The position numbers were made by a program, and so were the translations under genes. 64,000 bases of DNA from Thermoplasmata archaeon (GTDB lineage: Archaea; Thermoplasmatota; Thermoplasmata; Lutacidiplasmatales; UBA184), in assembly GCA_028864975.1 (NCBI GenBank), contig JAGWLG010000010.1:1-64000 (forward strand), read 5' to 3'. Each line of letters begins with the position of its first letter. The first letter of the stretch is position 1. Below are positions 17,561-27,700 of the stretch, piece after piece. The notes beneath the pieces were generated by a model that had not been told where the DNA came from, made no database searches, and saw only the letters and a list, made by a program, of their open reading frames with translations.

Positions 17561-19623
17561 GTCGGTCCGCGCGCAGCGGATGCGGGGTCCTTTCCCCCGG
17601 CTCCGGCCGGTCTGTCCGCTTTTCCGTTACGGGGAGGTTTCCACTCGCGGGCCGGGGGACGTCGGTGGCCCGTGCCCGGCTCCGTGTTCTCCTCGGGACG
17701 CTCACGCTGCTCGTCCTCGTTGGTCCCCTTGGGCGGTCGCGGTGCCTTCGGCTTCAGGCCCCCGGACCCCCTCTCTCGGCGGGCCCGTTCGAGACGGTGG
17801 ACCCGGGTGCGGAGCAGGATGATTGCCCCGATGACGGCCCCGAGGCCGCCCACCTCGATCAGGAAGACCGGGATGAGCTGAGGGGGCACGGGGGGCACGG
17901 TCATGGTGAGCCGGATCTGCTGGTTGTCCGAGGTCACCTGCACCCGGGAGGCGGGGGCGCTGTACCCCGTGCCCTGGGCGACCGCCGAGACCTCGTAGGC
18001 CCCCACGAAGGTGTCGAGCCCCTCGAGGGTGACGACGTCCGTGGGGAGGAAGTGCCCGACATCCCCCTGCGCGTTCACCCCTAGGACCACGCAGGCGACG
18101 TTCGGGACCGTGCTGCACAACGAGACCTGGACCGAGGAGGCCGGGACCGAGGGTGGGGAGATGGGTAGCACGCTCACCAGCACGTAGCGGAAGACATGCA
18201 CGGCGACCTCGGCGGAGACCGTACTGATCCCGGCGATGGAGGCGGAAGCACCCCCCGTTGAGACGACCGTCGGGGTCCCCCAGTTGTAGACGCTCACGTT
18301 GGCGCTCCCCAGGACCGAGATCGCGGGCGCGCTCGCGTTCGTCAGGTTCACCCAGGGATTGTAGAAGACCATCGGGAACCCGAAGTGGGAGCTTCCGTTG
18401 GCCGTGAAGTTCCCCGTGGCCGCCGAGGTCACGGACGCGGCGCCGGGTCCGAAGCTCGAGTTCTCGACAGCCACGTTGACCGAGGAGGCGACCGCGAGGA
18501 CCGAAACCTGCGCATGGGCGATCGAGAGCTGGTGCAAGGGTCGAGCGATGGTCAGGTCGTTCACGACGACCTGGTCCGACGCGCTCCCCGTGGAACCCAG
18601 GCTCACATCGGTGGTGGCGTTGAGCGCCACGCCCGAGAGGACCGCGTCGTCCACCCCGAAGGAGGTCACGCTTTGCGGCAGGGAGAGGTTGACCACATGG
18701 ACCGGCACCGACGCCGAGACCCCTTGCAGGAGGACCTCGCCCACGCTCCCGCTCACGTTCAGCCAGTGGACATCGGAGCCCGAGTCGCTGAGCTCGGAGA
18801 GGGACCCCTCGAAGGACATCCGCGTGATCCGCGCGCCCCCCGGGGTCGCGCTGGGTCCGCCCGCGCTCCCGTCCAGCACCCCCCCGTTCGCCACCTGGAC
18901 GTTCCCGCCTCCGGCGGCCAGAAGGCTCCCGTTGGTGTAGAAGAACCCCCCCGCGACGGAGAGCCGGGAGAACGGGCCGAGGATGAGCGTGGAGGTGGGC
19001 GAGAGGGTCAGGTTCCCTCCGGTGTCGATCGTGAGGCTCCCGCTCACGAAGAGCCGAAGCGAGAGGCCCTTCTCCACCGAGAGGAAGGAGCTCGGTCCCA
19101 CGGTGAGGCCGCCCGCGACGTTCAGGAAGAGCGTGCCGTTGCCCGAGGCGGAAGCGTTGACCACGATGCCGTCCGCCCCTGAGACCACGAGGTTGCCGCC
19201 GGCGGCGATGTCCAGGTCCTCGTTGAGGTAGCAAGGAGAAGGGGTGGCGAACCCGGGAGGGGAGGCGGTGTTGAACGTGCTGGTCAAGGGGGAGATCAGA
19301 CCCTGGGCGCTGACGCAGTTCGGGAGCGGCCCCTGGGGCGTCGCCCCGATTTCGGGGCGTGCGCTCGGGAGCGAGGCAGGGGCGGGGTCGGAGGTAGTCG
19401 CGTGCGTCACGGTTCCCCTCTCGGAGGGGGCCGCCGTCAGAGATGTCGGCGCTCCCCCCCGTGCTCCGAGGTCTCGCGGGGCCGTGCTCGCGCCGAGAGC
19501 GTGGAGCGGGCCCTCCAAGCTGCCGAGGCTCAGGAGGAGCAGAACGAAGAGCGCGAGGCAGCTCGCCGCGAAGAGGTCCCCCCTCGCTCGTGCGGGATCG
19601 GAAGGCTCGCGGACGTCGCGCAT
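17557..19623 (-). CDS. Large surface protein with two membrane segments
   Basis: A 688-residue protein. A hydrophobic segment near 17-42 acts as signal or anchor. The exterior part (about 45-590) is Ser/Thr/Gly/Val-rich with many N-x-S/T sites. It contains serial short strands such as GNLVVSGADGIVVNAS and GGNLTLSPTSTLILG, as in right-handed beta-helix or adhesin proteins. A C-terminal membrane helix (LIPVFLIEVGGLGAVIGAIILL) is followed by a basic, Pro-rich 75-residue tail. Two cysteine pairs could form exterior disulfides. The function is unknown; adhesion or cell-envelope structure is plausible. The stop codon overlaps that of the convergent PRC-barrel gene. Confidence 0.75.
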   Translation of the reverse strand: MRDVREPSDPARARGDLFAASCLALFVLLLLSLGSLEGPLHALGASTAPRDLGARGGAPTSLTAAPSERGTVTHATTSDPAPASLPSARPEIGATPQGPLPNCVSAQGLISPLTSTFNTASPPGFATPSPCYLNEDLDIAAGGNLVVSGADGIVVNASASGNGTLFLNVAGGLTVGPSSFLSVEKGLSLRLFVSGSLTIDTGGNLTLSPTSTLILGPFSRLSVAGGFFYTNGSLLAAGGGNVQVANGGVLDGSAGGPSATPGGARITRMSFEGSLSELSDSGSDVHWLNVSGSVGEVLLQGVSASVPVHVVNLSLPQSVTSFGVDDAVLSGVALNATTDVSLGSTGSASDQVVVNDLTIARPLHQLSIAHAQVSVLAVASSVNVAVENSSFGPGAASVTSAATGNFTANGSSHFGFPMVFYNPWVNLTNASAPAISVLGSANVSVYNWGTPTVVSTGGASASIAGISTVSAEVAVHVFRYVLVSVLPISPPSVPASSVQVSLCSTVPNVACVVLGVNAQGDVGHFLPTDVVTLEGLDTFVGAYEVSAVAQGTGYSAPASRVQVTSDNQQIRLTMTVPPVPPQLIPVFLIEVGGLGAVIGAIILLRTRVHRLERARRERGSGGLKPKAPRPPKGTNEDEQRERPEENTEPGTGHRRPPAREWKPPRNGKADRPAGAGGKDPASAARGPT

Positions 19624-19719
19624 GCCCAGGGTTCGACGGGGCCTCGAAGCCCAGGGGCCCAGAGAGGAGATGAAGTTCGCCCTCGCCCTGAAGGTCGTCG
19701 CCCGCGAGCGGCCCTCGAG

Positions 19720-19725
19720 CTTAAG
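19720..19725. promoter_or_regulatory. CTTAAG promoter core between hisS and the surface-protein gene
   Basis: CTTAAG is centred about 34 bases before the hisS ATG at 19757, predicting a leader of about 8 bases. The core is palindromic and could also serve the divergent gene starting at 19623, with a longer leader of roughly 70 bases. A purine-rich GGGGAGGT at 19747-19753 lies just before the hisS start. Confidence 0.5.
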
Positions 19726-19756
19726 GGCGTGAACGAGGTCCAGCAGGGGAGGTCCG

Positions 19757-21148
19757 ATGCCGTTCCAGGCTCTGCGGGGGTTCCGGGACTACCTGCCCGC
19801 GGACGCGGCCGCCCGTCGCGCGATCTTCGACACCGTCCGGTCGGTCACCCGCCGCTACGGCTTTGACGAGGTGGAGACCCCCAGCGTCGAGTCGCTCGAG
19901 CTGTTCAAGGTGAAGAGCGGAGAGGGGATCGTCGACGAGACCTTCTCGTTCAAGGACAAGGGCGGCCGGGAGGTCACCCTCGTCCCCGAGATCACCCCGT
20001 CCGTGGCGCGGATCTACGTCGACCGGGCGAAGATCGAACCCCTTCCCGTCAAGTGGTTCTCGGTGCAGAGGCTCTGGCGGTACGAGGAGCCTCAGTCCGG
20101 AAGGACCCGGGAGTTCTCCCAGGTCAACCTGGACATCCTGGGGGTCCCTGGTGTCGAGGGTGAGCTGGAGGTCCTTGCGGTCACGCGGCAGGTCATGGAG
20201 GAGATCGGGCTCGGCGGTCGCTATGTCTTCCGCACGAGCGACCGAAGGCTCGTGGAGGGGCTGGGAAGGGCGCTCGGGGCGAAGGAGACGGACCCTTTCT
20301 TCCGTGCGCTCGATCGGAGGGAGAAGCTCCCCTCCTCGGAGTTCCAGGGAGAGCTCGCGAAGGCCGGGCTCGGAGAGGACGCCCGAGGCCGTCTCACGAA
20401 GCTCCTGACGGACTGCGGCCCCGGCTTGTCCCCGAAGGAGGCCCCACGGGTGCTCGAGGAGGTCCGCGCGTGGCCTGGTCTGGGCGAGGAGGGCGTCCGG
20501 GGGGTCGAAGCGCTCCTCGAGCTCTTCCGTCGGGCCCAGGGCACCGAGCTCGAAGAGGTCCTGGTGTTCTACCCCTCCCTGGTCCGAGGACTGGCCTACT
20601 ACACGTCCACCGTGTTCGAGGCGTGGGCCCGGACCGGGGAGGTCCGCGCCTTGTTCGGCGGGGGGCGCTACGACAAGCTGGTCGAGCTCTTCGGGGGCCC
20701 GAGCGTCCCCGCCTGCGGGCTGGCGATCGGGGACCAGACCCTCGAGATCCTCATGCGCGAGGCGAAGATCTGGCCCGAGCGCCCGCCCGGTCTCGACGTG
20801 TACGTCGCCACGGTCGACCCCTCCCTCGCGCCGCAAGCAAGGACGTGGGCGGAGCGACTCCGGAAGGAAGGGTTCCTGACCGACTACGACCTGCTCGCCC
20901 GACCCCTGTCGCGCCAGATGAAGGAAGGAGGGAGGCGCGGAGCTCGGTCGATCGTGCTCCTGGGTCCCCGAGAGCTCGCGAAGGGCGAGGTCACGCTCAG
21001 AAATATGCGGACCGGTCAACAGGTCGCCGTCGCTTCTGGGGAGGTTGTGCCGTTACTGAAGGCCGATGCGGATGTCGGGTCACCCTCGGCCGCTCCCGCT
21101 CGATCTCCCGCTCGGCCGTCTCCTCCGGGGACCTCGAGCGTACCGTAG
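19757..21148 (+). CDS. hisS: Histidyl-tRNA synthetase
   Basis: A class II synthetase of 463 residues that charges tRNA-His. The N-terminus GFRDYLP, motif 2 at 101-128 (WFSVQRLWRYE...REFSQVNLDILG), the HisA signature LVRGLAYYTSTVFE at 275-288, and motif 3 at 301-330 (GGGRYDKLVELFGG...GLAIG) are all present. The anticodon-binding domain follows to about 430. The last 30 residues are Ala/Pro/Ser-rich, not typical of the family, and are encoded in the region that overlaps the convergent TPD gene. The ATG start is fixed by the promoter spacing and the family N-terminus. Confidence 0.95.
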   Translation: MPFQALRGFRDYLPADAAARRAIFDTVRSVTRRYGFDEVETPSVESLELFKVKSGEGIVDETFSFKDKGGREVTLVPEITPSVARIYVDRAKIEPLPVKWFSVQRLWRYEEPQSGRTREFSQVNLDILGVPGVEGELEVLAVTRQVMEEIGLGGRYVFRTSDRRLVEGLGRALGAKETDPFFRALDRREKLPSSEFQGELAKAGLGEDARGRLTKLLTDCGPGLSPKEAPRVLEEVRAWPGLGEEGVRGVEALLELFRRAQGTELEEVLVFYPSLVRGLAYYTSTVFEAWARTGEVRALFGGGRYDKLVELFGGPSVPACGLAIGDQTLEILMREAKIWPERPPGLDVYVATVDPSLAPQARTWAERLRKEGFLTDYDLLARPLSRQMKEGGRRGARSIVLLGPRELAKGEVTLRNMRTGQQVAVASGEVVPLLKADADVGSPSAAPARSPARPSPPGTSSVP

Positions 21149-21971
21149 CGCCCGGTGCCGCCGCGTCCCTTCGGGGTGGGCGCGAGGGGACGTGGGACTC
21201 GGTCCAGGGGCGGGGGGCCAGCCCTTCGAGCGTCTCGCCATCGTAGAGGAGGATCCCGGGGGGGCTCTCGGCTCCTCGGGTGTGGCCGTGCCAGTAGACG
21301 ACCGCCCCCTCCCCGAACATGTGCGTGTAGGGTTCGAGCTGCTTGCGCAGGTTGCGTCTGAGCTCCACATCGTCCCCGAAGTTCGCCTTCGATTCGATCC
21401 AGCAGACCTTCTGTCCGTCCAGGACGATGGGATGATCGAGCAGCGCGTCGGGGGTCTTCGCGAACTTCCCTCTCAGGTCCTTTTCGGTCCGGTAGGTCAA
21501 CCCATGCTTCTTCAGCCAGTTCGCGAGGCGGGTCTCGCCCTTGATCCCCCGGGCCCGCTGGATCTCTCCGCCCTTGGGCGAGTAGACCCAGTCCGCCTCG
21601 AGTACCTCTATGACCTCGCGACGCAGGCGGGCGTCGGGGATGGCCTCCGGTCGCCGGAAGGCGTCCCAAAAGGTCCGTCGCGGGGTCTGGCGGGCCTTCT
21701 CGATGAGCTGGGCCATCAGCACCGGGGGGAAGCGGTACTGCCGCGCGAGGTCGAGGTAGCTCCGCCCCCGGTCCCACTCCTTGAGGAGCCGAGGGGCATC
21801 CTTCTGGACCACGTAGAACCGCTTGGTCGCGTCGCGGGTGACCCGGTGGGTGTAGATGACCATGAGAAGGTCCGGGTCGATCCCTTGCTCCCGGGCGATC
21901 CTGTCGACGTCCTCGTACTCCCGGAGCTGCCTCGAGAGCGATTGGTACTCGTCGCGGGAGAGCATTGTCAT
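20997..21971 (-). CDS. TPD-motif nuclease-like protein (CDIN1/C15orf41 family)
   Basis: A 324-residue protein. Residues 1-130 are helical with a DNA-binding look (YEDVDRIAREQGID, YLDLARQYRFPPVLMAQLIEKA). Residues 140-245 are a PD-(D/E)xK-like nuclease core containing the family signature KTPDALLDHPIVLDG followed by VCWIESKANFGDD, which fits the D...ExK metal site. The family is present in archaea and, as CDIN1, in animals, where it is linked to codanin-1; the archaeal role is unknown. The C-terminal 50 residues are basic and disordered and overlap the hisS 3' end by 152 bases. The start is taken at ATG 21971; longer starts to 22067 are possible. Confidence 0.85.
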   Translation of the reverse strand: MTMLSRDEYQSLSRQLREYEDVDRIAREQGIDPDLLMVIYTHRVTRDATKRFYVVQKDAPRLLKEWDRGRSYLDLARQYRFPPVLMAQLIEKARQTPRRTFWDAFRRPEAIPDARLRREVIEVLEADWVYSPKGGEIQRARGIKGETRLANWLKKHGLTYRTEKDLRGKFAKTPDALLDHPIVLDGQKVCWIESKANFGDDVELRRNLRKQLEPYTHMFGEGAVVYWHGHTRGAESPPGILLYDGETLEGLAPRPWTESHVPSRPPRRDAAAPGATVRSRSPEETAEREIERERPRVTRHPHRPSVTAQPPQKRRRPVDRSAYF

Positions 21972-22235
21972 GGTGGGGGAAGGACCGTTCGGCCGCTCCG
22001 AAGACGGACCGCGCTTAACGGTAAGGGTCCGTCCACCCCCCGGGTAGCCTCCAGCCATGGTTCCCACCGGGCGAGAACCCGTGTCTGGCGAAGCAGACTA
22101 GTGTTGACATGCGTCAGCATGAGGCTCCCCCATCCGCTCGAGGACATCCTCTCCAACCGTTCGCGAATCCGCGTGGCCAGGGTTCTGCTCTCCATACGCG
22201 GGCGGAGTAGCCGACGGGCATCGGTGCTTCCTTGA

Positions 22236-22967
22236 CTAAAGTGTCGTGGAGCCCACGACCGTCTGTCCATTCAAGCCGTAGACCGCGAGTGACGCCTGAA
22301 CGAGATTCACGCTGGGCGAAGCGACCAGGAGAAGGGTTTGACCCCCGGAGATGGTCACGGGCGCCGGCAGCGCGGAGAGGGAGGTGCATGGAGCCGCAGG
22401 GGGGCCCGTGCACTGTTGCCACCCCGCGCCCGAGAAGATGGCCCAGTTGCTGCCGGTCGAGCCAGGCGGGATGAGGAGGACGTACCAGCCCGCCGGGGCA
22501 GGAAACGCATAGCAGGTGCCGCTCGCTGAGGTCGACGCCGTTCCCGGCGCGGTCGATGAGGACCGGCCCGACTCGGTAAGCGACAGACCGAAATCCGAGG
22601 TGACGAGGGTGTGAGTAGTCCCACCGAGGCCGATGTTGAAGGTATTGTCGGGGCTCCCATCGGCAAGACACGTTCCCGCCGAGCCGGCGGTCATGGAGAC
22701 GGAGACCGGCGAGGGACTGTTGGGGCTCCCGAGCATGTTCCCCTCGAGGACGTGCAGGATGGCGGATAGGACAATGGAACTGACGACGAAGAGGACAACG
22801 ACGAGGATCACGATCGTGACGACGTTGCTTTCCTTCTTAGGCGGCAGGGATGCGACGGGGACAAGCACGTACTGAACGGCCGTCGGAGGGGGGGGAGGCG
22901 GGGGAGGGGGCAGATAGGGGGGCGGGGGCTCGGCGCTCACGCCTGAACCATGGTCATGCCCCCTCAT
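22236..22967 (-). CDS. Pro-rich, single-pass anchored extracytoplasmic protein
   Basis: A 243-residue protein. The first 55 residues include a run of nine prolines (cytoplasmic side), followed by one strong membrane helix (VVTIVILVVVLFVVSSIVLSAIL) and a Ser/Thr/Gly-rich exterior domain of about 160 residues with four cysteines (TCLADG, GTCYAF, QQCTG, APCTS). The layout matches other anchored exterior proteins in this genome (44698). There is no catalytic motif and the function is unknown. ATG 22967 is chosen because it avoids overlap with nadE, whose stop lies 11 bases upstream. Confidence 0.7.
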   Translation of the reverse strand: MRGHDHGSGVSAEPPPPYLPPPPPPPPPTAVQYVLVPVASLPPKKESNVVTIVILVVVLFVVSSIVLSAILHVLEGNMLGSPNSPSPVSVSMTAGSAGTCLADGSPDNTFNIGLGGTTHTLVTSDFGLSLTESGRSSSTAPGTASTSASGTCYAFPAPAGWYVLLIPPGSTGSNWAIFSGAGWQQCTGPPAAPCTSLSALPAPVTISGGQTLLLVASPSVNLVQASLAVYGLNGQTVVGSTTL

Positions 22968-22977
22968 CGGCCCTTCG

Positions 22978-23784
22978 CTAGTCCCTCCAGTCGAGCCCAA
23001 GCGTCCTGAGCATGAGCTTCGGGATGGGCGGAGGTCGGCGCTTGTGGCGAAAGGTCCTCACGCGCCCCACGATGGCCTCGACGCGGTCCAAGGGGACCCC
23101 GGTCGCCCGTGCGATCTCCTCGGGCTCGAGCAATCGCTCCAGGCCGAAGAGGATCTGGTCGAGCATCGCATAGGGCATCCCTAGCTCCTCCTCGTCGGTC
23201 TGTCCCTCCCAGAGCCCGGCCGTCGGAGCCCGCTCTCGGACGCTCTTCGGAAGCTCGAGCTCCGCCGCGAGGTCCCACACCGAGGTCTTGTAGAGGTCCC
23301 CGATCGGCAGCAGGTCCACGCCACCGTCCCCGTACTTGGTGAAGTAGCCCAACAAGAGCTCCGACTTGTTGCCGGTCCCGGCCACGAGGGCGCCTCGACG
23401 GCGCGCCTCCTGGTACCAGACGACCATGCGCAGTCGGGCCTTCAGGTTCCCGCGGGCGACACGGTCATCCGTTTCCAGAAGCGGAAGGAACGGGATCTCG
23501 AGCGGAGCCAGTTCCACCTCGCTGAACCCCACGCGCAGGTCGCGGGCGTAATCGGCGACCTCCGCACGGAGCGCGGGGGGAGTGCGCTCGTCGGGTATCG
23601 AGACCGCCCAGACCCTCGAGGGGCCGAGCGCATCCTTCGACAGGCGGAGCACGAGGGCGCTGTCGATGCCCCCGCTCGATCCGATGACCACGCCCTTCGC
23701 TCCCGCCTCGCGCACGTGGGCCCGGAGAAAGCGGTGGATCGTCTCCCGAGCATGGGTCGGGAGCCGAGGGACGAGGGAGTCCAT
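22978..23784 (-). CDS. nadE: NH3-dependent NAD+ synthetase
   Basis: A 268-residue enzyme that amidates deamido-NAD to NAD+ using ATP and ammonia. The PP-loop is GSSGGIDSALVLRLS (36-50). AGTGNKSELLLGYFTKYGDGGVDLLPIGDLYKT contains the residues that bind the nicotinate and ribose. TDEEELGMPY and the C-terminal HKRRPPPIP motif complete the family pattern. There is no glutaminase domain, so it relies on free ammonia, as usual in archaea. It is followed by the anchored Pro-rich gene after 10 bases, a link that probably has no functional meaning. Confidence 0.95.
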   Translation of the reverse strand: MDSLVPRLPTHARETIHRFLRAHVREAGAKGVVIGSSGGIDSALVLRLSKDALGPSRVWAVSIPDERTPPALRAEVADYARDLRVGFSEVELAPLEIPFLPLLETDDRVARGNLKARLRMVVWYQEARRRGALVAGTGNKSELLLGYFTKYGDGGVDLLPIGDLYKTSVWDLAAELELPKSVRERAPTAGLWEGQTDEEELGMPYAMLDQILFGLERLLEPEEIARATGVPLDRVEAIVGRVRTFRHKRRPPPIPKLMLRTLGLDWRD

Positions 23785-23860
23785 GGGCGAGCGACCCTGC
23801 GCTCATCGTGCATATCGTTTCTTCGGCGCGCCCGGGACGCGTCGTCGATCGAGGTGTCGA

Positions 23861-24712
23861 CTAGAGCCCGGGTTCCTCTGTGGGAGCCGCGCGCTCCGGC
23901 GCTTTCGCGGGTGCGGGGGAGGAAGCGTCGGAGGGAGGAGAGGTCGGAGGGACCGCAGGAGGGGCCGAGGGAGGGACAGAGCGCCCCAACCCCGCGACCC
24001 GTGGCAGCCGGCGGAGCGCCTCGAAATAGGCGACAGCCAAAAGCCCATAGCTGACGAAGAGGGGCGAGAGGAAGTACGTGAGCGGCCCGAAGTCGGTGAA
24101 GAGCCATATCGGGGCGGTGAAAAAGGCCACGAAGAGGGTCGTGAACTGCGCCCCGATCATCGCCCCCGCGAGGATGGCCACGCCGAGCGACCAGCCGAAG
24201 CCGCTCCAGGCAAGCACCTTCCCGGATCGCCCGACCAGATGATCGACCAGAACGGCGAGTCCCAAGAAGAAGTTCGCGATGGCGAGCGCGATGAGCCCTC
24301 CGATGGTCCAGGCCACCACCGGCGGGGTCGAAGAGGCGGCGGCGGCACCGTGCACGCTCCCCAAAACTGCGATGCCGAGCACCGCGACCCCGAAGATGGC
24401 CGCCGCCGTCCACAGGAACTTGTGCCCGCGGTGGATGTTCTTCCGATGAAGGTCCGTCCACTCGTGACGACCGCGGTACATGACGTAGAAGCCGAAGATG
24501 GTGGTGGCGAGACCGAGATAGGTGAACCCCACCCACCCGGGTTGGTTCACATCGTAGCTGACGAACTGGTAGATCTCGGTGGCACCTTCGATGGTGAACC
24601 CGATGAGGAACGTCGCGAGGGCCAGTCGGATCGTCTCGGTCAAGAACCGGCTCCCGTCGAGGCTCTCGCGCGCGATCCTCCACGGCCGAGCGACGGGGAC
24701 CTTGCGCCCCAC
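23861..24712 (-). CDS. Hypothetical multi-pass membrane protein
   Basis: A protein with about six hydrophobic helices: AIRLALATFLIGFTIEG, VGFTYLGLATTIFGFYVMY, FLWTAAAIFGVAVLGIAVL, VVAWTIGGLIALAIANFFLGLAV, GFGWSLGVAILAGAMIGA and the LTYFLSPLFVSYGLL region. A Pro/Ala-rich 50-residue tail follows. I recognise no transporter or enzyme signature. The start is uncertain. TTTATC at 24766-24771 (minus strand) predicts transcription from about 24741, which favours GTG 24712; a TTG at 24763 would extend the protein to 300 residues. Confidence 0.7.
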   Translation of the reverse strand: MGRKVPVARPWRIARESLDGSRFLTETIRLALATFLIGFTIEGATEIYQFVSYDVNQPGWVGFTYLGLATTIFGFYVMYRGRHEWTDLHRKNIHRGHKFLWTAAAIFGVAVLGIAVLGSVHGAAAASSTPPVVAWTIGGLIALAIANFFLGLAVLVDHLVGRSGKVLAWSGFGWSLGVAILAGAMIGAQFTTLFVAFFTAPIWLFTDFGPLTYFLSPLFVSYGLLAVAYFEALRRLPRVAGLGRSVPPSAPPAVPPTSPPSDASSPAPAKAPERAAPTEEPGL

Positions 24713-24765
24713 GGGCCTTCCGCGCCGGGGGATTCCTGCATTCAGAGGTCGATAGTGGGCCAACG

Positions 24766-24771
24766 ATAAAG
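24766..24771 (-). promoter_or_regulatory. TATA box between divergent genes
   Basis: TTTATC on the minus strand predicts a transcript starting near 24741 for the membrane-protein gene. It lies in the 36-86 base interval shared with the divergent ATPase gene starting at 24799. I see no separate clear TATA box for the ATPase gene. Confidence 0.35.
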
Positions 24772-24798
24772 TGGCTGGGGTCCCTCCCCGCGGAGCGC

Positions 24799-27700
24799 AT
24801 GGCGGAGCCCGAGCCCGGGACCGTTCCTGGATCGGCGTCTGCCAAGGCCGTCAGGAACGCCCCTGGCATGCAGGATCGTCTCCCAGTGCCCTCGGAGGGG
24901 CTCGTAGGACGGAGCGAGGAGCTCTCGCACCTTCGGGGGCGCCTGACCGAGGTCCGAAGCGGCCGAGGGCATGCCTTGCTCCTGACCGGACCTGGAGGGA
25001 TGGGCAAGACCCACCTGCTCCGATGGCTTGACCGAGCGGCATCGGACCAAGGGTTCCAGGTGCGATGGGGAACGTGCCTCAAGGAGGCTGTCGCGCCCTT
25101 CTTCGCCTTCGAGCAGGTCTTCCGACGGGTCGAGGGGCGCGAGGAGGCGGTGCCGCACGACGTCGGGACCGATCTCGGAGGGAGCTTGCCTCCCTTCCTG
25201 CTCATCGAAGAGGACCGTCCGACCGCTTCCCGAACGCGATGGTCGGCCGCAAAGGATCCCTCGCTCCTCCTGGTCGTCTCGCGCGACAGTGCGTCCACTC
25301 TAGCTTTCCGCGGGACGCCCCTTCCCCCCGCCGCCCATCTCCTCCGGATGAGCCGTATCGGCGAGGAGGACTGCGTCCCTCCCGGACAACTGGACCTCCT
25401 TGGGGAGCGCACCTCGGCCCACCTACGTCGCGCCCCCGGGTCGATCGTGTCGCTGGAGGGGGCCGAGTACCTGGTGAGCCAGAACACCTTCGCGGGCTTC
25501 CTCCAGCTGGTCCAGTACCTACGCGACGTGGCCCAAGAGTCGGGAGGCCACCTCGTGCTTTCGCTCAACCCCGAGGCCTTCGACCCTCGCGAGGTCTCAC
25601 GGTTGGAGGCCGAGGCGGAGGTGCTCCGCCTGCGCCGGAGCGCCAAGGGTCACGGTCCCGACGCCCAAGGTGCCGACCGAGACTCGGAACCTCCGGCGGC
25701 GACGCTACTGCGCTACCTGGGAAGCTTGGAGTCCTCCGCGGCCCGGGCACCTCAGCTCGTGGTCCTGGATGACCTCCACTGGGCAGACCCTTCGACGGGG
25801 CTGGCTTTCCAGTTCCTTGCCAGGAACTGCCGGGACCTTCCGGTGCTCCTCGTCGGAGCTGCGCGAGGGGAGGAGGTCTCCGAGGTGGTCACGGCGGAAG
25901 GGACCTCGCTCGGGGACCGTCTGGAGTCGATGGAGCGCGATGGCGTGCTGGAACGGCTTGTCCTGACGCCCTTCCTTGCCGCCGACGTGTACGCGCTCGC
26001 CGCACGCGTGCTCGGCTCCCGGCTCGCCGCGGGGTCGGATCCCGAGGTCTCCGAGCTCCTTCGCAGGACCGAGGGGAACCCGTACTTCCTTCGCGAGACG
26101 TTGCTCCAGCTCCGCGAGGACGGCGCCCTCCGAGTCGCCCCGGGAGGTGAGCTGCGCTTCGAGCGGTCTCGGACGGCCCACGGCCCTCCATTGCGGCTCC
26201 CTACGAGCCTCAAACGCCTCGTGCTCCGGCGCCTCTCGGCCCTCTCCCCTGAGGACCGTGGGCTGCTGGCGACCGCGGCCGCCGCGGGGAGCATCTTCGA
26301 TGTCGCACCGGTGGCGGCGGTCCTGGGTCGGGATGCGGAGCAGGTCGAGGCTCGGTTCGAGGAGCTCTCCACACGTCATCGACTGCTCGAGAGGGCGGGA
26401 GGGGACCGGGCGCGGGAGTCGGACCGATGGGAGTTCTCCCATCCGCTCGTATGGGAGGCCACCTGGGAGGAGCTCGGCGTCGCGGGCCAGCGGCGAGAAG
26501 CACGCCGACTCTTCGCTTGGTGGTCAGAGGTCCGGTCGGACGAGGTGGAGTCGCTCGCGGCGCTAGGCCACGCGACCGGCGATCCCGCCCTGGGGCGACC
26601 CTGGCTCTCCCGGGCCTTCGGGCGCGCGATGGGTCGCGCGGCTCTCGAGACCGCGAGCACCTACCTGCTCTGGGCGGCGGACCTGCGGCGGAGCGGGAGC
26701 GCGCCGATGGACCGGGACCTTCTCGAGGAAGAGGTGGGATTCGCCTGGCGCGTCGCTCAATCGGGTGGGGGGCGTCTGGTTCGACCCGCGCTCGAACGTC
26801 TTCTCTCAGAGCCTCTGCCGAGCTCCGTCCGGTGGGAGGCGACCTCGGCGCTGGTCTCCGGGCTCCTCACGATCGATTCCGAAGAGGCGGCGCGGGTCCT
26901 GGACGGGCTGGGGTCGGAGATCGCGCGGGCGGGAGATGCGGTCCCCTCCTCCGTCCGTCATCGCGTGGAGGCCGTTACCGTGAGCCTGAAGGCCCAGCAG
27001 GACCGCAACCAGGAGACCCTCGACCACGCGCTGCCGTTGCTCGCGATCCCTCCGGAGGAGATCGACCCCGACCTGCGAGCGATGATGGTCGTCGCGACCG
27101 TCAACGCCCAGGTGTACCTGGGTCGCCCCGTGGAGGCGGAGGCGCTCCTTCGGGCCGAGACCCCTCGACTGCTGCAACTGGGCGACATGGGTCTCGCCCG
27201 GGTCGAGAACCTGCGGATGATCTTCGCGCGTCTTTCGGGGGACGAGAAGGAGGCGATCCGTGCGGGTCGTGCCGCTCAAGATGCCCTGTGGCGTGCCGGC
27301 CGTGTGCTGGGGGCGGGCATCGCCGAGTACAACCTCGGGGGGGCCCTGGTCGAGCTCGGCCGCCTCGAGGAGGCGGATGGCATGGCCGAACGGTTGCTCG
27401 ACCTCGGCAAGAAGTTCGACATGCCACGCCTGCGCTGCAGCGGGAGCTACCTCAGGGCCGAGGTCCTGGTGGCGCGGGAGGCCTGGGCGGAAGCGCGCCC
27501 CTGGTCGGAGAGCGCCCTGAGGGACGCCGAGTCGATGAAGCGAGAGGATGACCTGCTCGACTGCCGAGTGCTCCACACGCAGGTGCGGGGCCACCTCGGA
27601 GAGCTCGACACGGCCGTCCAAGCGCTGCAACAGATGGACCGGGACGGGGCCTTCTCCTCCCCCGCGAACGCTGCCGCCTATCTCGAGAAGCTTGCCGACC

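Noticed and set aside
22860-22930. GGGGGG/CCGCCG low-complexity stretch as a repeat element
   Set aside because: It encodes the poly-proline linker of the anchored protein at 22236-22967. Similar stretches at 2040-2110 and 54640-54720 are also Pro-rich linkers.
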